Assembly: GCF_030816895.1 (NCBI RefSeq)
Contig: NZ_JAUSYL010000001.1
Coordinates: 3,100,001 to 3,164,000, forward strand
Origin: Clavibacter sp. B3I6
GTDB taxonomy: Bacteria; Actinomycetota; Actinomycetes; Actinomycetales; Microbacteriaceae
Length of the DNA stretch: 64,000 nt
Direction of reading: 5' to 3'
Positions within the stretch are counted from its first letter, which is position 1; every line of letters begins with the position of its first letter. A program made the translations under genes and the position numbers. This document shows positions 1 through 8,204 of the stretch, piece after piece. The notes beneath the pieces were generated by a model that saw only the letters and a program-made list of their open reading frames with translations, was not told where the DNA came from and made no database searches.

Positions 1-225
1 GAGGCCGTGCATGGCCTGGTCCTTCGTGAGCCGCGTCTCGGCCCCACAGTTCGAGCACTCGACGCGGTAGGTGGAGCGGAGCGGGATGAGCGGGACGAAG
101 AACAGCGTGAAGCGGACGGTGCGGTGCAGGACGCGCTGCGGGGCGGTCACCCCGCACACGAGGCAGGCGAACGTGACGACGACGAGGAGGGCGTCGCGCG
201 CACGCGTGCCGAAGAGGAGGATCAC
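1..225 (-). CDS. Zinc-ribbon membrane protein (partial, runs off left edge)
   Basis: The gene reads leftward off the window, so only its first 75 codons are visible. It opens with GTG at 223-225. A hydrophobic stretch (LLVVVTFACLVCG, about residues 12-24) is followed by a second one (FTLFFVPLIPL), then a CxxC pair (VECSNCGAETRL). The first segment also holds a C-x2-C (ACLVC), so two CxxC knuckles could bind one zinc ion. Small zinc-ribbon membrane proteins of this shape are common in Actinobacteria and have no assigned reaction. A -10 box TATGCT lies about 28 bases upstream at 253-258. The end and full length cannot be judged. Confidence 0.7.
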   Translation of the reverse strand, partial: MILLFGTRARDALLVVVTFACLVCGVTAPQRVLHRTVRFTLFFVPLIPLRSTYRVECSNCGAETRLTKDQAMHGL

Positions 226-252
226 CTCCCGAACCTACGCCGGTCGGCGCGG

Positions 253-258
253 AGCATA
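253..258 (-). promoter_or_regulatory. -10 box upstream of the zinc-ribbon gene
   Basis: Reads TATGCT on the minus strand, about 28 bases before the GTG start at 225. No convincing -35 box is seen. Confidence 0.4.
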
Positions 259-410
259 CGGGCTCCCGCGGCCCCCGGACGAGGAGGCGACGGGAAGCGG
301 ATGACCCGGTACCTTCGGGAGGACACGCACGCGGCAGGGGGCATCCGCATGACCACGCACCACGACGGCGCGCACGTCAGCGCGGTCCCAGCCTGCCCGG
401 GAGGCGCCGC

Positions 411-893
411 GTGACCGTCTTCGTGATCGTGGGGGCCGTCGGCCTCCTGCTCCTCCTCGCCAGCATCCTGCTCGGCGACCTCCTCGACGCCATCGGCGGC
501 GGCGACGGCCTCGTCTCGGGCGTCGCGCTCGGCGCGGCCCTCGCCATCTACGGCGTCGGCGGCGTGCTCGCCGACCAGGCCGGCATCGGGTCGGGTGGCG
601 CCATCGCGATCGCCGTGGCCCTCGCGCTCGTCGCGCTCGTGGTCGTGCAGCTCGCCGTCCGCTTCGTCGCGAGGCAGGAGAGCGGCGGCTCGTACTCGCC
701 CGTCGGGATGGTGGGCGTCGTCACGTCGCCCACATCGCCCACGGGCGGCGAGGTGCGGCTCGAGCACGTCCGCGAGCTCGAGCGGCGCCTCGCCGTGAGC
801 GACGCGCCCCTCAGCATCGGCACGCGCATCCGCGTCGTGTCGGAGGACGGGTTCCGGGTGCGCGTCGAACCGCAGCCCGGCGATCCGGCCTAG
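411..893 (+). CDS. NfeD-like membrane protein
   Basis: 160 residues from a GTG start with GGAGG about seven bases upstream. Residues about 1-85 hold three hydrophobic segments, and the C-terminal half (about 95-155) is a soluble beta-rich part with the look of an NfeD OB fold (SPVGMVGVVTSPTSPTGGEV). NfeD/YuaF proteins are usually encoded beside flotillins and work with them in membrane microdomains. The flotillin gene begins 31 bases downstream, which supports the assignment. The protein lacks the N-terminal ClpP-like protease domain of long NfeD forms, so it is the short type without proteolytic activity. The two genes are very probably one operon. Confidence 0.8.
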   Translation: MTVFVIVGAVGLLLLLASILLGDLLDAIGGGDGLVSGVALGAALAIYGVGGVLADQAGIGSGGAIAIAVALALVALVVVQLAVRFVARQESGGSYSPVGMVGVVTSPTSPTGGEVRLEHVRELERRLAVSDAPLSIGTRIRVVSEDGFRVRVEPQPGDPA

Positions 894-924
894 CACCACC
901 CGTCCCAACGAGAGGAACCCTTCC

Positions 925-2386
925 GTGGATCTCATATCCGGCGGCGCGAGCGCGATCGCCGTCATCGTCGTCATCGTCATCCTGGTGGCGCTGGTCGCGT
1001 TCATCGCGTCCCGCGTGCGCCGCGTGCCGCCGAACCAGGCGCTCGTCATCGTCGGCCGCAACGCCGAGAAGAGCGAGAGCGGCGCCGGGTTCTCCAGCCC
1101 GCAGAAGGTCATCATCGGCGGCCGGACCTTCATCTGGCCGATCTTCCAGGAGGGCTTCACGCTCTCCCTGGAGCAGTACCAGACGAGCGTCACGGCCGAG
1201 GCGCGCGACGCGAACTTCATCAACACCGCGGTCGTCGCGACCGTCAACTTCAAGGTCACGGGCACCGAGGACGGCGTGCGCCGCGCCGTGCAGCGCTACC
1301 TGCTGCAGCAGGACGCGCTCCCGGAGATCGTGCGGCAGTCGCTCGAGGGCGCCATCCGCGGCCTCATCGGCGACCGGCCCGTGGACGAGCTCGTGAAGAG
1401 CTTCTCCGTCGTGGCGCAGGAGGCCGTGAACCAGACGAAGAACGACCTCGCGGAGCTCGGCCTCCAGATCGAGACGCTCAACGTCCGCGAGATCACGACC
1501 CCCGGCAGCTCCTACCTCGACGACCGGGCGCGCTCGAACGCCGCCCGCGCCCGCCAGGTGGCCGAGGTCGCGGAGGCCGAGAACAAGCGGATCTCCGCGC
1601 TCGCCGCGATCGAGAACGACCAGCAGACCGCCGAGCGCCAGCTCGAGCTCGACCTGCGCCGCGCGGCCATCAAGGCCGACACCGACCGGGCCAACGCCAC
1701 CGCGCTCGCGGCCGGCGAGCTCGCGAAGGCCGAGCAGGACCGCCTCGTCGCCGACCAGGAGCGCACCGCCGTGGCCGCGCAGGCCGAGGTGTCGAAGGAG
1801 CGCCTCCGCATCGACGTGGAGCTCCCCGCCGAGGCGCGCAAGTACGCGACCGTCCAGGACGCGCAGGCCGCGCGCGACGCCGAGAAGGCGAAGGTCGACG
1901 TGGAGGTCTACCAGCGCACGCAGAACGCCGAGGCGGCGAAGACCGCGGCCGTGAACGAGGCCGCGTCCATCACCGCGCTCGGGAAGGCGAACCGCCGACG
2001 CGATCCAGGCCCGCGGCCAGGCGGAGGCCCAGGCGGCCGCCGCGCTCGCCGAGGCGCAGAACAAGCTGTCGCGCGAGGCCCTGCAGGCGCGCATCATCGC
2101 GTCCATGCCGGAGATCGCGCGCGAGATGGCGGCGCCGCTCGCGAACGTGGACAACATGACGATCATCTCGGCGGACGGCGCCAACGCGCTCAACCGCTCG
2201 GTGGCCGAGAACATGGCGACGCTGCCGAAGCTGCTGAAGGACACCACGGGCATCGACGTCGCCACGGCGCTGAGCTCGTTCCTCGGCTCGACGGCCGCGG
2301 GCACGTCCGCCGGCGGATCCGCGTCCGGTGCGACCGCCACGGACGTGGGCCCGAGGACGGCCGCGTCCGAGGGCGCCGGGATCTGA
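925..2386 (+). pseudogene. Flotillin-like SPFH protein, disrupted by a one-base frameshift
   Basis: Starts GTG with GAGAGGAA upstream. Residues 5-29 form a membrane anchor, followed by an SPFH/PHB domain (NQALVIVGRNAEKSE, then NTAVVATVNFKVTG) and a long Ala/Glu-rich coiled coil with KAEQDRLVADQER-type repeats, the flotillin layout. At 1992-1993 an extra C follows codon 356 (AAC). Reading past it in the next frame restores coiled coil and a typical C-terminal end (MPEIAREMAAPLANVDNM, then NMATLPKLLKDTTGID), stopping at TGA 2384-2386. The joined product would be about 486 residues, the usual flotillin length. Without correction the original frame runs through Arg/Gly-rich nonsense to 2439. It is either a real mutation or a sequencing error. 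Partner of the upstream NfeD-like gene. Confidence 0.85.
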
Positions 2387-2399
2387 TCCCGGTGCCGGT

Positions 2400-2430
2400 G
2401 CCCGTCGGGACGCGCGGCGTCCCGACGGGC
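2400..2430 (+). terminator. Hairpin terminator after the flotillin gene
   Basis: Perfect 14-bp inverted repeat (GCCCGTCGGGACGC at 2400-2413, complement at 2417-2430) with a three-base loop. It ends five bases before the MFS start codon, so it would separate the nfeD-flotillin unit from the carrier gene. Confidence 0.7.
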
Positions 2431-2435
2431 CCGGT

Positions 2436-3635
2436 GTGAGATCCCCGAGCCCGTTCGCGGCGCTGTGGGGCGCGAACGCGCTCTCCAACCTCGCGGACGG
2501 GCTCGTCTTCGTGGCCGTGCCGCTCGTGGCGGCGGACCTCACCGACGACCCGCGCGCGGTGGCGGGGCTCGCCACGACGTACGCGCTCGTGCGGCTGCTG
2601 GTCGCGCTGCCCGTGGGCGTCCACGTCGACCGGCTCGACCGGCGCACGCTGCTGGTGGTCGCGAACCTCCTCCGCGGTGCCGCGCTCGTGGCGCTGGCCG
2701 CGGCGATCCACGCGGGCGTCGCCTCGCTCGTCCTCCTCTACGCGGTGATGGCCGTGGTCGGCGTGCTCGAGAGCGCGGCCGACGGCGCCGCGGTGGCCGT
2801 GCTGCCGTCGCTCGTGCCGCGCGACCGGCTCGACCGGGCCAACGCGCGGATCGCCGGCACGCAGCTCGTCGCCGACGAGTTCGTGGGCCCGCCGCTCGGC
2901 GGGATCCTCTTCGCGGTCGCCGCCGCCGTGCCCCTCTACGCGACGGGCGGGCTCTGGGGCGCGGCCGGCGCCGTGGCCCTCGCGCTGCCGCGGCGACCGC
3001 CCGCCGCGGACCTCGCGGACGCGCCGCGCGCCTCCGTCGTGCGCGAGGCCGCGGAGGGCGTGCGCTGGCTGGCGGGCCACCGCGTGGTCGGCGCGCTCGC
3101 GCTCCTCGGCGGCCTCGCGAGCGTCGGGTACATGCTGCCGTTCTCGGTGCTCGTGCTCTTCGCGCGCGACCGGCTGGGACTCGACGCCGCGGGCTACGGC
3201 GTGCTCCTCGCGGCCTCCGCGCTCGGCGGCCTCGCCGGATCCGCGATCGCCGCGCCCCTCCGCGCCCGCCTCGGCGCCCGGTGGACGATCGTCTGCGCCC
3301 TCGCGCTCGGCGCCGTGAGCCTCGCGGGGCTGGCCGTCACCCGGGATCCGGTCGTCGCCGGGGTCCTGCTCGCTCTCTACATCCTGCACGCGGTCGTCTG
3401 GGGCGTCTGCGCGACTTCGCTCCGGCAGCGCCTGGTGCCGGATCCGCTGCTCGGCCGCGTGGGCGCCGCCGGCCGGGTGCTCAGCCTGCTCGGCCTCGCG
3501 GTCGGCTCGGCGCTCGGCGGTGCGCTCGCGACCGTCGGCATCGCGGTGCCGACGATCGCGGGCGCGGCCGTGTTCGCGGGCTGCGCGGTGCTGGCGGTGC
3601 TCCGCCTCCACGGGTCCGACGCCGTCGCGGACTAG
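2436..3635 (+). CDS. MFS transporter
   Basis: 399 residues with about 11-12 hydrophobic helices. The N-terminal part (FAALWGANALSNLADG) and the loop after TM2 (VHVDRLDRRTLLV) match the DHA-like/MFS_3 (enterobactin-exporter-like) pattern, in which a D-R-x-D-R-R loop follows the second helix. The GTG at 2436-2438 is preferred because it opens the protein just before helix 1; longer starts would add residues encoded under the terminator hairpin. The substrate is unknown; drug or metabolite efflux is the family's usual role. Its TAG stop shares two bases with the stop of the convergent Rieske gene (CTAG). Confidence 0.8.
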   Translation: MRSPSPFAALWGANALSNLADGLVFVAVPLVAADLTDDPRAVAGLATTYALVRLLVALPVGVHVDRLDRRTLLVVANLLRGAALVALAAAIHAGVASLVLLYAVMAVVGVLESAADGAAVAVLPSLVPRDRLDRANARIAGTQLVADEFVGPPLGGILFAVAAAVPLYATGGLWGAAGAVALALPRRPPAADLADAPRASVVREAAEGVRWLAGHRVVGALALLGGLASVGYMLPFSVLVLFARDRLGLDAAGYGVLLAASALGGLAGSAIAAPLRARLGARWTIVCALALGAVSLAGLAVTRDPVVAGVLLALYILHAVVWGVCATSLRQRLVPDPLLGRVGAAGRVLSLLGLAVGSALGGALATVGIAVPTIAGAAVFAGCAVLAVLRLHGSDAVAD

Positions 3636-4513
3636 CCCGCGTTCGGCAGCCGCACCTCCACGAGGCCGGCCGTGACGCGGGTCTCGAAGCGCGGCTGGGG
3701 CGCCGTCGCGGGGCCGTGGATGACCTCGCCCGTCTTCAGGCTGAAGACGCTCTGGTGCCACGGGCAGGTGACGCAGGCCTCGCCGGTCTTCGGGTCCTTC
3801 CCGAGCTCGCCCTCGTCGAGCGGCGCGGAGAGGTGGCTGCAGGTGTTGCTGAGCGCGTCCACCGTCATGCCGTGGCGGCGGACGAGGACCGGCAGGCCCG
3901 CGACGTCGCGCTTCGCGAGGCGGCCGTCGGGCAGGTCGTCGAGCTGGCCGAGCTCCTGCCAGCCGGCGGGGAAGCGGTGCGGCACGTCCTCGGCGTGGTT
4001 CGCGCCCGACGCCTGGCGGTACGCGAGGTGACCGCCGAGGAAGCCGCCGGCGGAGACGAGGCCGAGGCCCGCGAGGCCGAGGATCTTGCCGCTCGTCTGC
4101 TTGCCGCGGGCGCGCTGGATCCACGACAGCCCGTAGAGGCCGGTGGCGAGCGCGTTGGCGGCGGAGTGCACGATGCCCACCCGGAGCTGCTGCTCGTGCA
4201 GCTGCGACCAGTCGGCGTAGCCGGAGACGATCGACGGCGCGGCACTGAGGATCCCGACGCCCACGAGCGCCTGGCTGGCTTTCTCGTTGCCGGGCAGGAG
4301 GTCGAGGACCGCGGACGAGATCCACGCGCCCGACGGGATCAGCACGGCGACGGGGTGCAGCGGGTGCCCGAACGGCACGCCGTGCAGCAGGTCGGCCAGC
4401 GCACGCGGCTTGAGCAGGGCGACCACGGTGCCGCGCACCTTGGCGACGATCGGGTCGAGCACCTCGGCGTCCTCGATCTTCGTGATGGCCGAGACGAGCT
4501 TCAGCTCCCTCAT
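3632..4513 (-). CDS. DUF2231 membrane domain fused to a Rieske [2Fe-2S] domain
   Basis: 293 residues. Residues about 40-165 are a DUF2231 domain: LHGVPFGHPLHPVAVLIPSG is its diagnostic His-rich entry, followed by several transmembrane helices. Residues about 190-290 are a Rieske ferredoxin domain with both cluster-binding motifs, CSHLSAPLDEGEL and CPWHQSVF. It therefore looks like a membrane-tethered electron-transfer protein; partner and redox substrate are unknown. The ATG at 4511-4513 is preferred over one 18 bases upstream because GGAG sits at the right distance. Its stop overlaps that of the convergent MFS gene. Confidence 0.9.
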   Translation of the reverse strand: MRELKLVSAITKIEDAEVLDPIVAKVRGTVVALLKPRALADLLHGVPFGHPLHPVAVLIPSGAWISSAVLDLLPGNEKASQALVGVGILSAAPSIVSGYADWSQLHEQQLRVGIVHSAANALATGLYGLSWIQRARGKQTSGKILGLAGLGLVSAGGFLGGHLAYRQASGANHAEDVPHRFPAGWQELGQLDDLPDGRLAKRDVAGLPVLVRRHGMTVDALSNTCSHLSAPLDEGELGKDPKTGEACVTCPWHQSVFSLKTGEVIHGPATAPQPRFETRVTAGLVEVRLPNAG

Positions 4514-4635
4514 GGGATCTCCGTTCTTCATCGGCGCCGGCGTCGACGCTCTTCCCCCAGGCAACGCCCCTCGGGGCGCGACGGCAAGGCCGGGCGGCCT
4601 GATGGCCAGTGCCGCGTAACCGGGAGGGCTCCGGA

Positions 4636-5367
4636 TCAGGCGTCGGGATCGCGCGCCGGGTGCCGCGAGGAGACGGGCGCGCCGTGCCGCGCGTCCCGGT
4701 AGGCGGGGGCGCGGAGGCGGCGCGCCCAGGCGTACGTCGTGTCGCCGGGCGGGGCCGCGAGCACCGGGTCGACGCGCGTGGCGGTGTCGAGCGGGCCGGT
4801 GGCGTCGTGGGTCAGCTCGATGCGCGCGGCCACGTGCCACAGTCCGCGCGGCGTCGCGTGGACGAGCCGGAGCCCGAGCCGTCGGGTGGCGAGGGCGCGG
4901 CCGAGGTCCTCCGCGCCGGCGGGCAGCGGCGGATCCTGGTCCACCAGCACGCCGAGGAGCACCGGCCCGGTGGATCCGCGGTACGGCATCAGCGTCGTCA
5001 TGCGGGCGCCGGAGAGGGAGCGCCTGGGCTGGAGCAGGAAGCGGCCGGGGAACCCGATGCCGGTCGTGGAGACGAGCACGTCGACGGTCGTGTCGCCGCC
5101 GTCGGGGATCCGCAGCGCGAGCCCGAGCACGTCGGGGAGCGCGGCGGGGGTCCCGGCTCCGCGCGAGAAGCGGGCGGTGATCGCGAGCGGCGCGTCGAGC
5201 CCGTCGAGCCAGGCGAGGCCGGAGGCCGCGCGACCGGCGACGGGCGTCAGCGTGCCGGCGAGGGCGACCCCGGCCGGGTGGATAGGACGGGGGCGGCGGA
5301 CCAGCCGCACGGCGCGGATGAGGGCGGCGAGGACGTTCCCGCCGACGCGGGCCGGGATGTCGGTCAT
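4636..5367 (-). CDS. Catalase-fold-like protein of unknown function
   Basis: 243 residues. The segment IHPAGVALAGTLTP, then ITARFSRGAG, PDVLGLALRIPDGG and TVDVLVST follows the order of the catalase core (distal His, RFS strand, D-x-x-G-x-A-x-R-x, FDLV strand). The protein is only half the length of a catalase, and a clear proximal heme tyrosine motif is not seen, so enzymatic activity is uncertain. Similar small actinobacterial proteins are mostly annotated as hypothetical. It stands alone, about 120 bases from the Rieske gene upstream in the same orientation's downstream direction, with a strong terminator behind it at 5441-5478 belonging to the next gene. Confidence 0.55.
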   Translation of the reverse strand: MTDIPARVGGNVLAALIRAVRLVRRPRPIHPAGVALAGTLTPVAGRAASGLAWLDGLDAPLAITARFSRGAGTPAALPDVLGLALRIPDGGDTTVDVLVSTTGIGFPGRFLLQPRRSLSGARMTTLMPYRGSTGPVLLGVLVDQDPPLPAGAEDLGRALATRRLGLRLVHATPRGLWHVAARIELTHDATGPLDTATRVDPVLAAPPGDTTYAWARRLRAPAYRDARHGAPVSSRHPARDPDA

Positions 5368-5440
5368 CGCTCGACCCTATTCCGATGCGCCTCCGGCGTC
5401 CCGGCCGCGGTCGAGGAGGCGCAGACGGCGGGGGACGCGA

Positions 5441-5478
5441 CGACGCCCGGGTCGACCGTGCGGTCGACCCGGGCGTCG
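5441..5478. terminator. Strong hairpin terminator after the SDR gene
   Basis: Perfect 18-bp inverted repeat (5441-5458 with 5461-5478) and a two-base loop, 37 bases past the stop of the minus-strand SDR gene. Confidence 0.75.
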
Positions 5479-5515
5479 GGCGTGCGGGGCGTGCGGCGCC
5501 GGGAGGCGCGGTCCG

Positions 5516-6412
5516 CTACGGCGTGGGCATGCCGCCGTTGACGTGCAGCGTCTCGCCGATGACGTAGCTCGACTCGGGCGAGGCGAGGAACACGAACGCC
5601 GGGGCGAGCTCGGCGGGCTGGCCGGGGCGGCCGAGGGGGGTGTCCTCGCCGAACGACGGCAGCGCCTCGGCGGGCTGGCCGCCGGCGGTCTGCAGCGGGG
5701 TCCACACGGGGCCGGGCGCGACGACGTTCACGCGGATGCCCTTGGGCGCGAGCTGCTGCGCGAGGCCCTTCGAGAACGCGTTGATCGACGCCTTGGTGGT
5801 CGCGTAGTGGATGAGGTTCGGCGACGGCTGGTACGCCTGGATCGACGACGTGTTGATGATCGTGGAGCCGGGCTTCAGGTGCGCGAGGGCCGCCTTCGTG
5901 ATCCAGAACATCGCGTAGACGTTGGTCTTGAAGGTGACGTCGAACTCCTCGTCCGAGATCTCCTCGAGCGTGTCGAAGTTCTGCTGCTTGCCCGCGTTGT
6001 TCACGAGGATGTCGAGGCCGCCGAGGCCCTCGACGGCCTTCGCGACGAGCTCGCGGCTGAACTCGGCCGTGGAGATGTCGCCGGGGATGGTGACGGCCTT
6101 CCGGCCGGCCTCCTCGATGAGGGCGACGACCTGCTTCGCGTCCTCCTCCTCCTCGGGGAGGTAGGAGAGGGCGATGTCCGCGCCCTCGCGGGCGAAGGCG
6201 ATGGCGACGGCCGCGCCGATGCCCGAGTCGGCGCCCGTGATGAGGGCCTTGCGTCCCTCGAGGCGGCCGGATCCGCGGTAGCTCTTCTCGCCGCGGTCCG
6301 CGGTCTCCTGGAGGTCGGCGTCGAGGCCGGGTCCGTCCTGCTCCTGGGCGGTCGTGTCGATGCCGCTGTACATCGCGGCGGGGTCCTGGAAGGTGTACTG
6401 GTCGTCGCTCAT
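5516..6412 (-). CDS. SDR-family oxidoreductase, general-stress type (YdaD/YghA-like)
   Basis: 298 residues. An N-terminal extension of about 50 residues (YTFQDPAAMYSGID) precedes a classical short-chain dehydrogenase. The cofactor motif is TGADSGIG, the NNAG motif is present, and the active site S (NTSSIQAYQ) and YATTK (Y-x-x-x-K) are intact. The extension and the DxSxIG version of the glycine motif mark the Bacillus GSP39/E. coli YghA subgroup, often linked to general stress. Substrate unknown; NADP is likely. It lies 58 bases downstream of four tiny acidic-protein genes on the same strand and may be the last gene of that operon; a strong terminator follows. Confidence 0.88.
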   Translation of the reverse strand: MSDDQYTFQDPAAMYSGIDTTAQEQDGPGLDADLQETADRGEKSYRGSGRLEGRKALITGADSGIGAAVAIAFAREGADIALSYLPEEEEDAKQVVALIEEAGRKAVTIPGDISTAEFSRELVAKAVEGLGGLDILVNNAGKQQNFDTLEEISDEEFDVTFKTNVYAMFWITKAALAHLKPGSTIINTSSIQAYQPSPNLIHYATTKASINAFSKGLAQQLAPKGIRVNVVAPGPVWTPLQTAGGQPAEALPSFGEDTPLGRPGQPAELAPAFVFLASPESSYVIGETLHVNGGMPTP

Positions 6413-6470
6413 GGGGTCTCCTCGTGCTGGATCTGCGTGGGTGCGTGCGGATGCGGTGCGGGTGCCGGCG

Positions 6471-6764
6471 TCAGCTCGGCGGGGTGTCGTCCAGGTCGAT
6501 GTCCTGGCCGGCGAGGTCGTTGGGGGCGAGCGCGGGCTCGGCCTCGCCGTCGACGCCGAGGGAGTCGGCCTCGGGCTCGGCGTTCGCGCCCATCACGGCG
6601 TCGTCGTCGTCGACCTGCTCGACGGGCTCGTCCGTGTCGGGGAGGACGGTCTCGCCGGCGACGGCGTCGTTGACGACCGTCTCCTTGTCGATGCCGACCA
6701 CGTCGAGCGCGGTGTCGTCGCCGGTCGAGTCGTCACCGGGGGTGGTGGAGGTGGCGTCGGTCAT
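6471..6764 (-). CDS. Small acidic protein 1 (97 aa), hypothetical
   Basis: 97 residues, very rich in Asp, Glu and Thr with hardly any Lys or Arg (EQVDDDDAVMGANAEPEAD). No hydrophobic segment and no recognised domain; almost surely disordered. The ATG at 6762-6764 lies four bases after the stop of acidic protein 2, so translation is likely coupled. I cannot give it a function; its place in a run of similar proteins beside hsp20 and a stress-type SDR hints at a stress role. Confidence 0.65.
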   Translation of the reverse strand: MTDATSTTPGDDSTGDDTALDVVGIDKETVVNDAVAGETVLPDTDEPVEQVDDDDAVMGANAEPEADSLGVDGEAEPALAPNDLAGQDIDLDDTPPS

Positions 6765-6768
6765 CGGG

Positions 6769-7044
6769 TCACTCACCGGCCTCGGGCTTGGGGTGGCCGG
6801 GGATCGAGTCGCCGCTGAGGTTGAGCTCGTCGGGGTCGACGTCGATCTCGCCGACGTCGTCGGGGCCGCCGGAGCCGGGGAGCACCTGCACGTCGTCCTC
6901 GGCGTCGGGGGCGTCCGGCGAGACGGCGTCGCTCTCGGAGATCTGCTGCTCCTGCAGCACCTTGGTGTCGTCCTCGCTGGGCGAGGTGAAGTCCCTGTCC
7001 GGGAGCGTGTCGGAGGGCTCGAGGTGCGGGTAGTCGGTGTCCAT
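6769..7044 (-). CDS. Small acidic protein 2 (91 aa), hypothetical
   Basis: About 91 residues from the ATG at 7042-7044 (MDTDYPHLEPSDTLPDRDF). An in-frame TTG nine codons upstream is possible, and the only SD-like GGAGGG lies there. Acidic and Pro/Gly-rich (EDDVQVLPGSGGPDDVGE), no membrane segment, no recognised domain. Separated by four bases from the next acidic gene. Confidence 0.62.
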   Translation of the reverse strand: MDTDYPHLEPSDTLPDRDFTSPSEDDTKVLQEQQISESDAVSPDAPDAEDDVQVLPGSGGPDDVGEIDVDPDELNLSGDSIPGHPKPEAGE

Positions 7045-7145
7045 GCGCTCGACGCTACGCTCGCCCTCCAAGGGCGTGGGGTGGCATCCGGCAAACGCCC
7101 ATGAACGGTCCGCGGACGCCGCCGACCCGCTTCCCGAGGGCCGCG

Positions 7146-7301
7146 CTACTGGTCGTCCGGGCCCTCGCCGAACGGGTCGGGCTCGTCCTCGCGGGCGTCC
7201 TCCTCCTCTGCCTCCGCGCGGGTGGCGACCGAGTCCGCGTCGATCGGCTCGGGCTCGGCGAGCGGGGTCGGGGTGTGCTCGCGCGCGCCGGGATCCGTCA
7301 C
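7146..7301 (-). CDS. Very small acidic protein 3 (51 aa), hypothetical
   Basis: 51 residues from a GTG start at 7299-7301, ending in TAG. More than a third of the residues are Asp or Glu (TRAEAEEEDAREDEPDPF). The start lies one base past the stop of acidic protein 4, which argues for a real, coupled gene despite its size. No homology recognised. Confidence 0.55.
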   Translation of the reverse strand: MTDPGAREHTPTPLAEPEPIDADSVATRAEAEEEDAREDEPDPFGEGPDDQ

Positions 7302-7302
7302 G

Positions 7303-7620
7303 TCAGCGGCCCTCGGGGTCGACGTGGCCCGCGGCGTCGTCCGCCGGCGCGCCCATGTGCGAGTCGGCGGCGGTGACCGCCCGGTTGTCGGGGACGGCGG
7401 GGTACTCGGCGTCGGCGGGATCCGCGTCCTCGACCTCGAGGGTGTCCTCCTCCGCGTGCCCGTACGTCGTGCCGTCGGGTTCGCGGACGGCGTCGCCGGT
7501 GCCCGCGGGGGCGTCGTCGCCGGCGGGGGAGACCACGTCGTCCACGGTCACCAGCCCGTCGGGATCGCCGGGGCCGCGCCCGGTGCGGATGCCGTCTGCC
7601 TGGTCTTCTCGGTCGCTCAT
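7303..7620 (-). CDS. Small acidic protein 4 (105 aa), hypothetical
   Basis: 105 residues, rich in Asp, Gly, Pro and Ala (DTLEVEDADPADAEYP), no hydrophobic segment or known domain. First gene of the run of four. Its ATG is preceded by TAGGGT at six bases (7627-7632), the pattern of a leaderless actinobacterial promoter, with GGGAG also present. Confidence 0.62.
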   Translation of the reverse strand: MSDREDQADGIRTGRGPGDPDGLVTVDDVVSPAGDDAPAGTGDAVREPDGTTYGHAEEDTLEVEDADPADAEYPAVPDNRAVTAADSHMGAPADDAAGHVDPEGR

Positions 7621-7626
7621 GCTCCC

Positions 7627-7632
7627 ACCCTA
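7627..7632 (-). promoter_or_regulatory. -10 box for the acidic-protein run
   Basis: TAGGGT on the minus strand, six bases before the ATG at 7618-7620; suggests a leaderless transcript. Confidence 0.45.
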
Positions 7633-7651
7633 CGAGCGACCCGTGCACGCG

Positions 7652-7689
7652 GAGGAGCCGCCGCCCGCTTCCGCGGACGACGGCTCCTC
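7652..7689. terminator. Hairpin after hsp20
   Basis: Nine-bp inverted repeat GAGGAGCCG (7652-7660) with its complement at 7681-7689 and a 20-base GC-rich loop, 30 bases past the hsp20 stop. Confidence 0.45.
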
Positions 7690-7719
7690 GTCGTGGGGTG
7701 CCGGCGGGCACCGGGTGGG

Positions 7720-8178
7720 TCAGCTCGCGGCGGGCGCGCCCTGCTCCACCGTCAGCGTGCGCGCCTCCTGGCCCTGGGGCTCCTCGGACGTCACCGCGAT
7801 CTTGCGCGGCTTCGCCCGCTCGCTCACCGGGATGGTGACGCTGAGCACGCCGTTGGCGTAGTGCGCGGAGATGCGCTCGGTGTCGATGCCCTGGCCGAGC
7901 GTGAGCTGGCGGAGGAACGTGCCGGCCACGCGCTCGCGGGTGAGCCAGCGGACGCCGGGGTCGCCGGCGAGCGTGCGCTCCGCGCGGATGGTCAGCAGCT
8001 GACCGTCCACGTCGATGTCGACGGAGCCCGGGTCGATGCCCGGCAGGTCGGCGGCCAGCACGTAGGTGTCGCCCTCGCGGTGCAGGTCGATGGGCATCGG
8101 ACGGTTGGCCTGGCGGGTCTCGGCCAGCGCGCCCATGGCGCGGTCCAGCTCGCGGAACGGATCGAAGGTCATGTTCAT
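7720..8178 (-). CDS. Hsp20 / alpha-crystallin small heat-shock protein
   Basis: 152 residues. The alpha-crystallin domain spans about residues 28-130, with the strand DTYVLAADLPGIDPGSVDID, the conserved A-x-x-x-N-G-V-L signature (AHYANGVLSVTIPV) and a short C-terminal tail. It acts as an ATP-independent holdase in the cytoplasm. The ATG at 8176-8178 has AGGAG seven bases upstream. Upstream lie a CIRCE element overlapping the promoter and a HAIR-like repeat, so both HrcA and HspR repression are expected. Monocistronic, followed by a hairpin. Confidence 0.95.
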   Translation of the reverse strand: MNMTFDPFRELDRAMGALAETRQANRPMPIDLHREGDTYVLAADLPGIDPGSVDIDVDGQLLTIRAERTLAGDPGVRWLTRERVAGTFLRQLTLGQGIDTERISAHYANGVLSVTIPVSERAKPRKIAVTSEEPQGQEARTLTVEQGAPAAS

Positions 8179-8204
8179 GCTCGACTCCTCTGATGATCTG
8201 TGGG

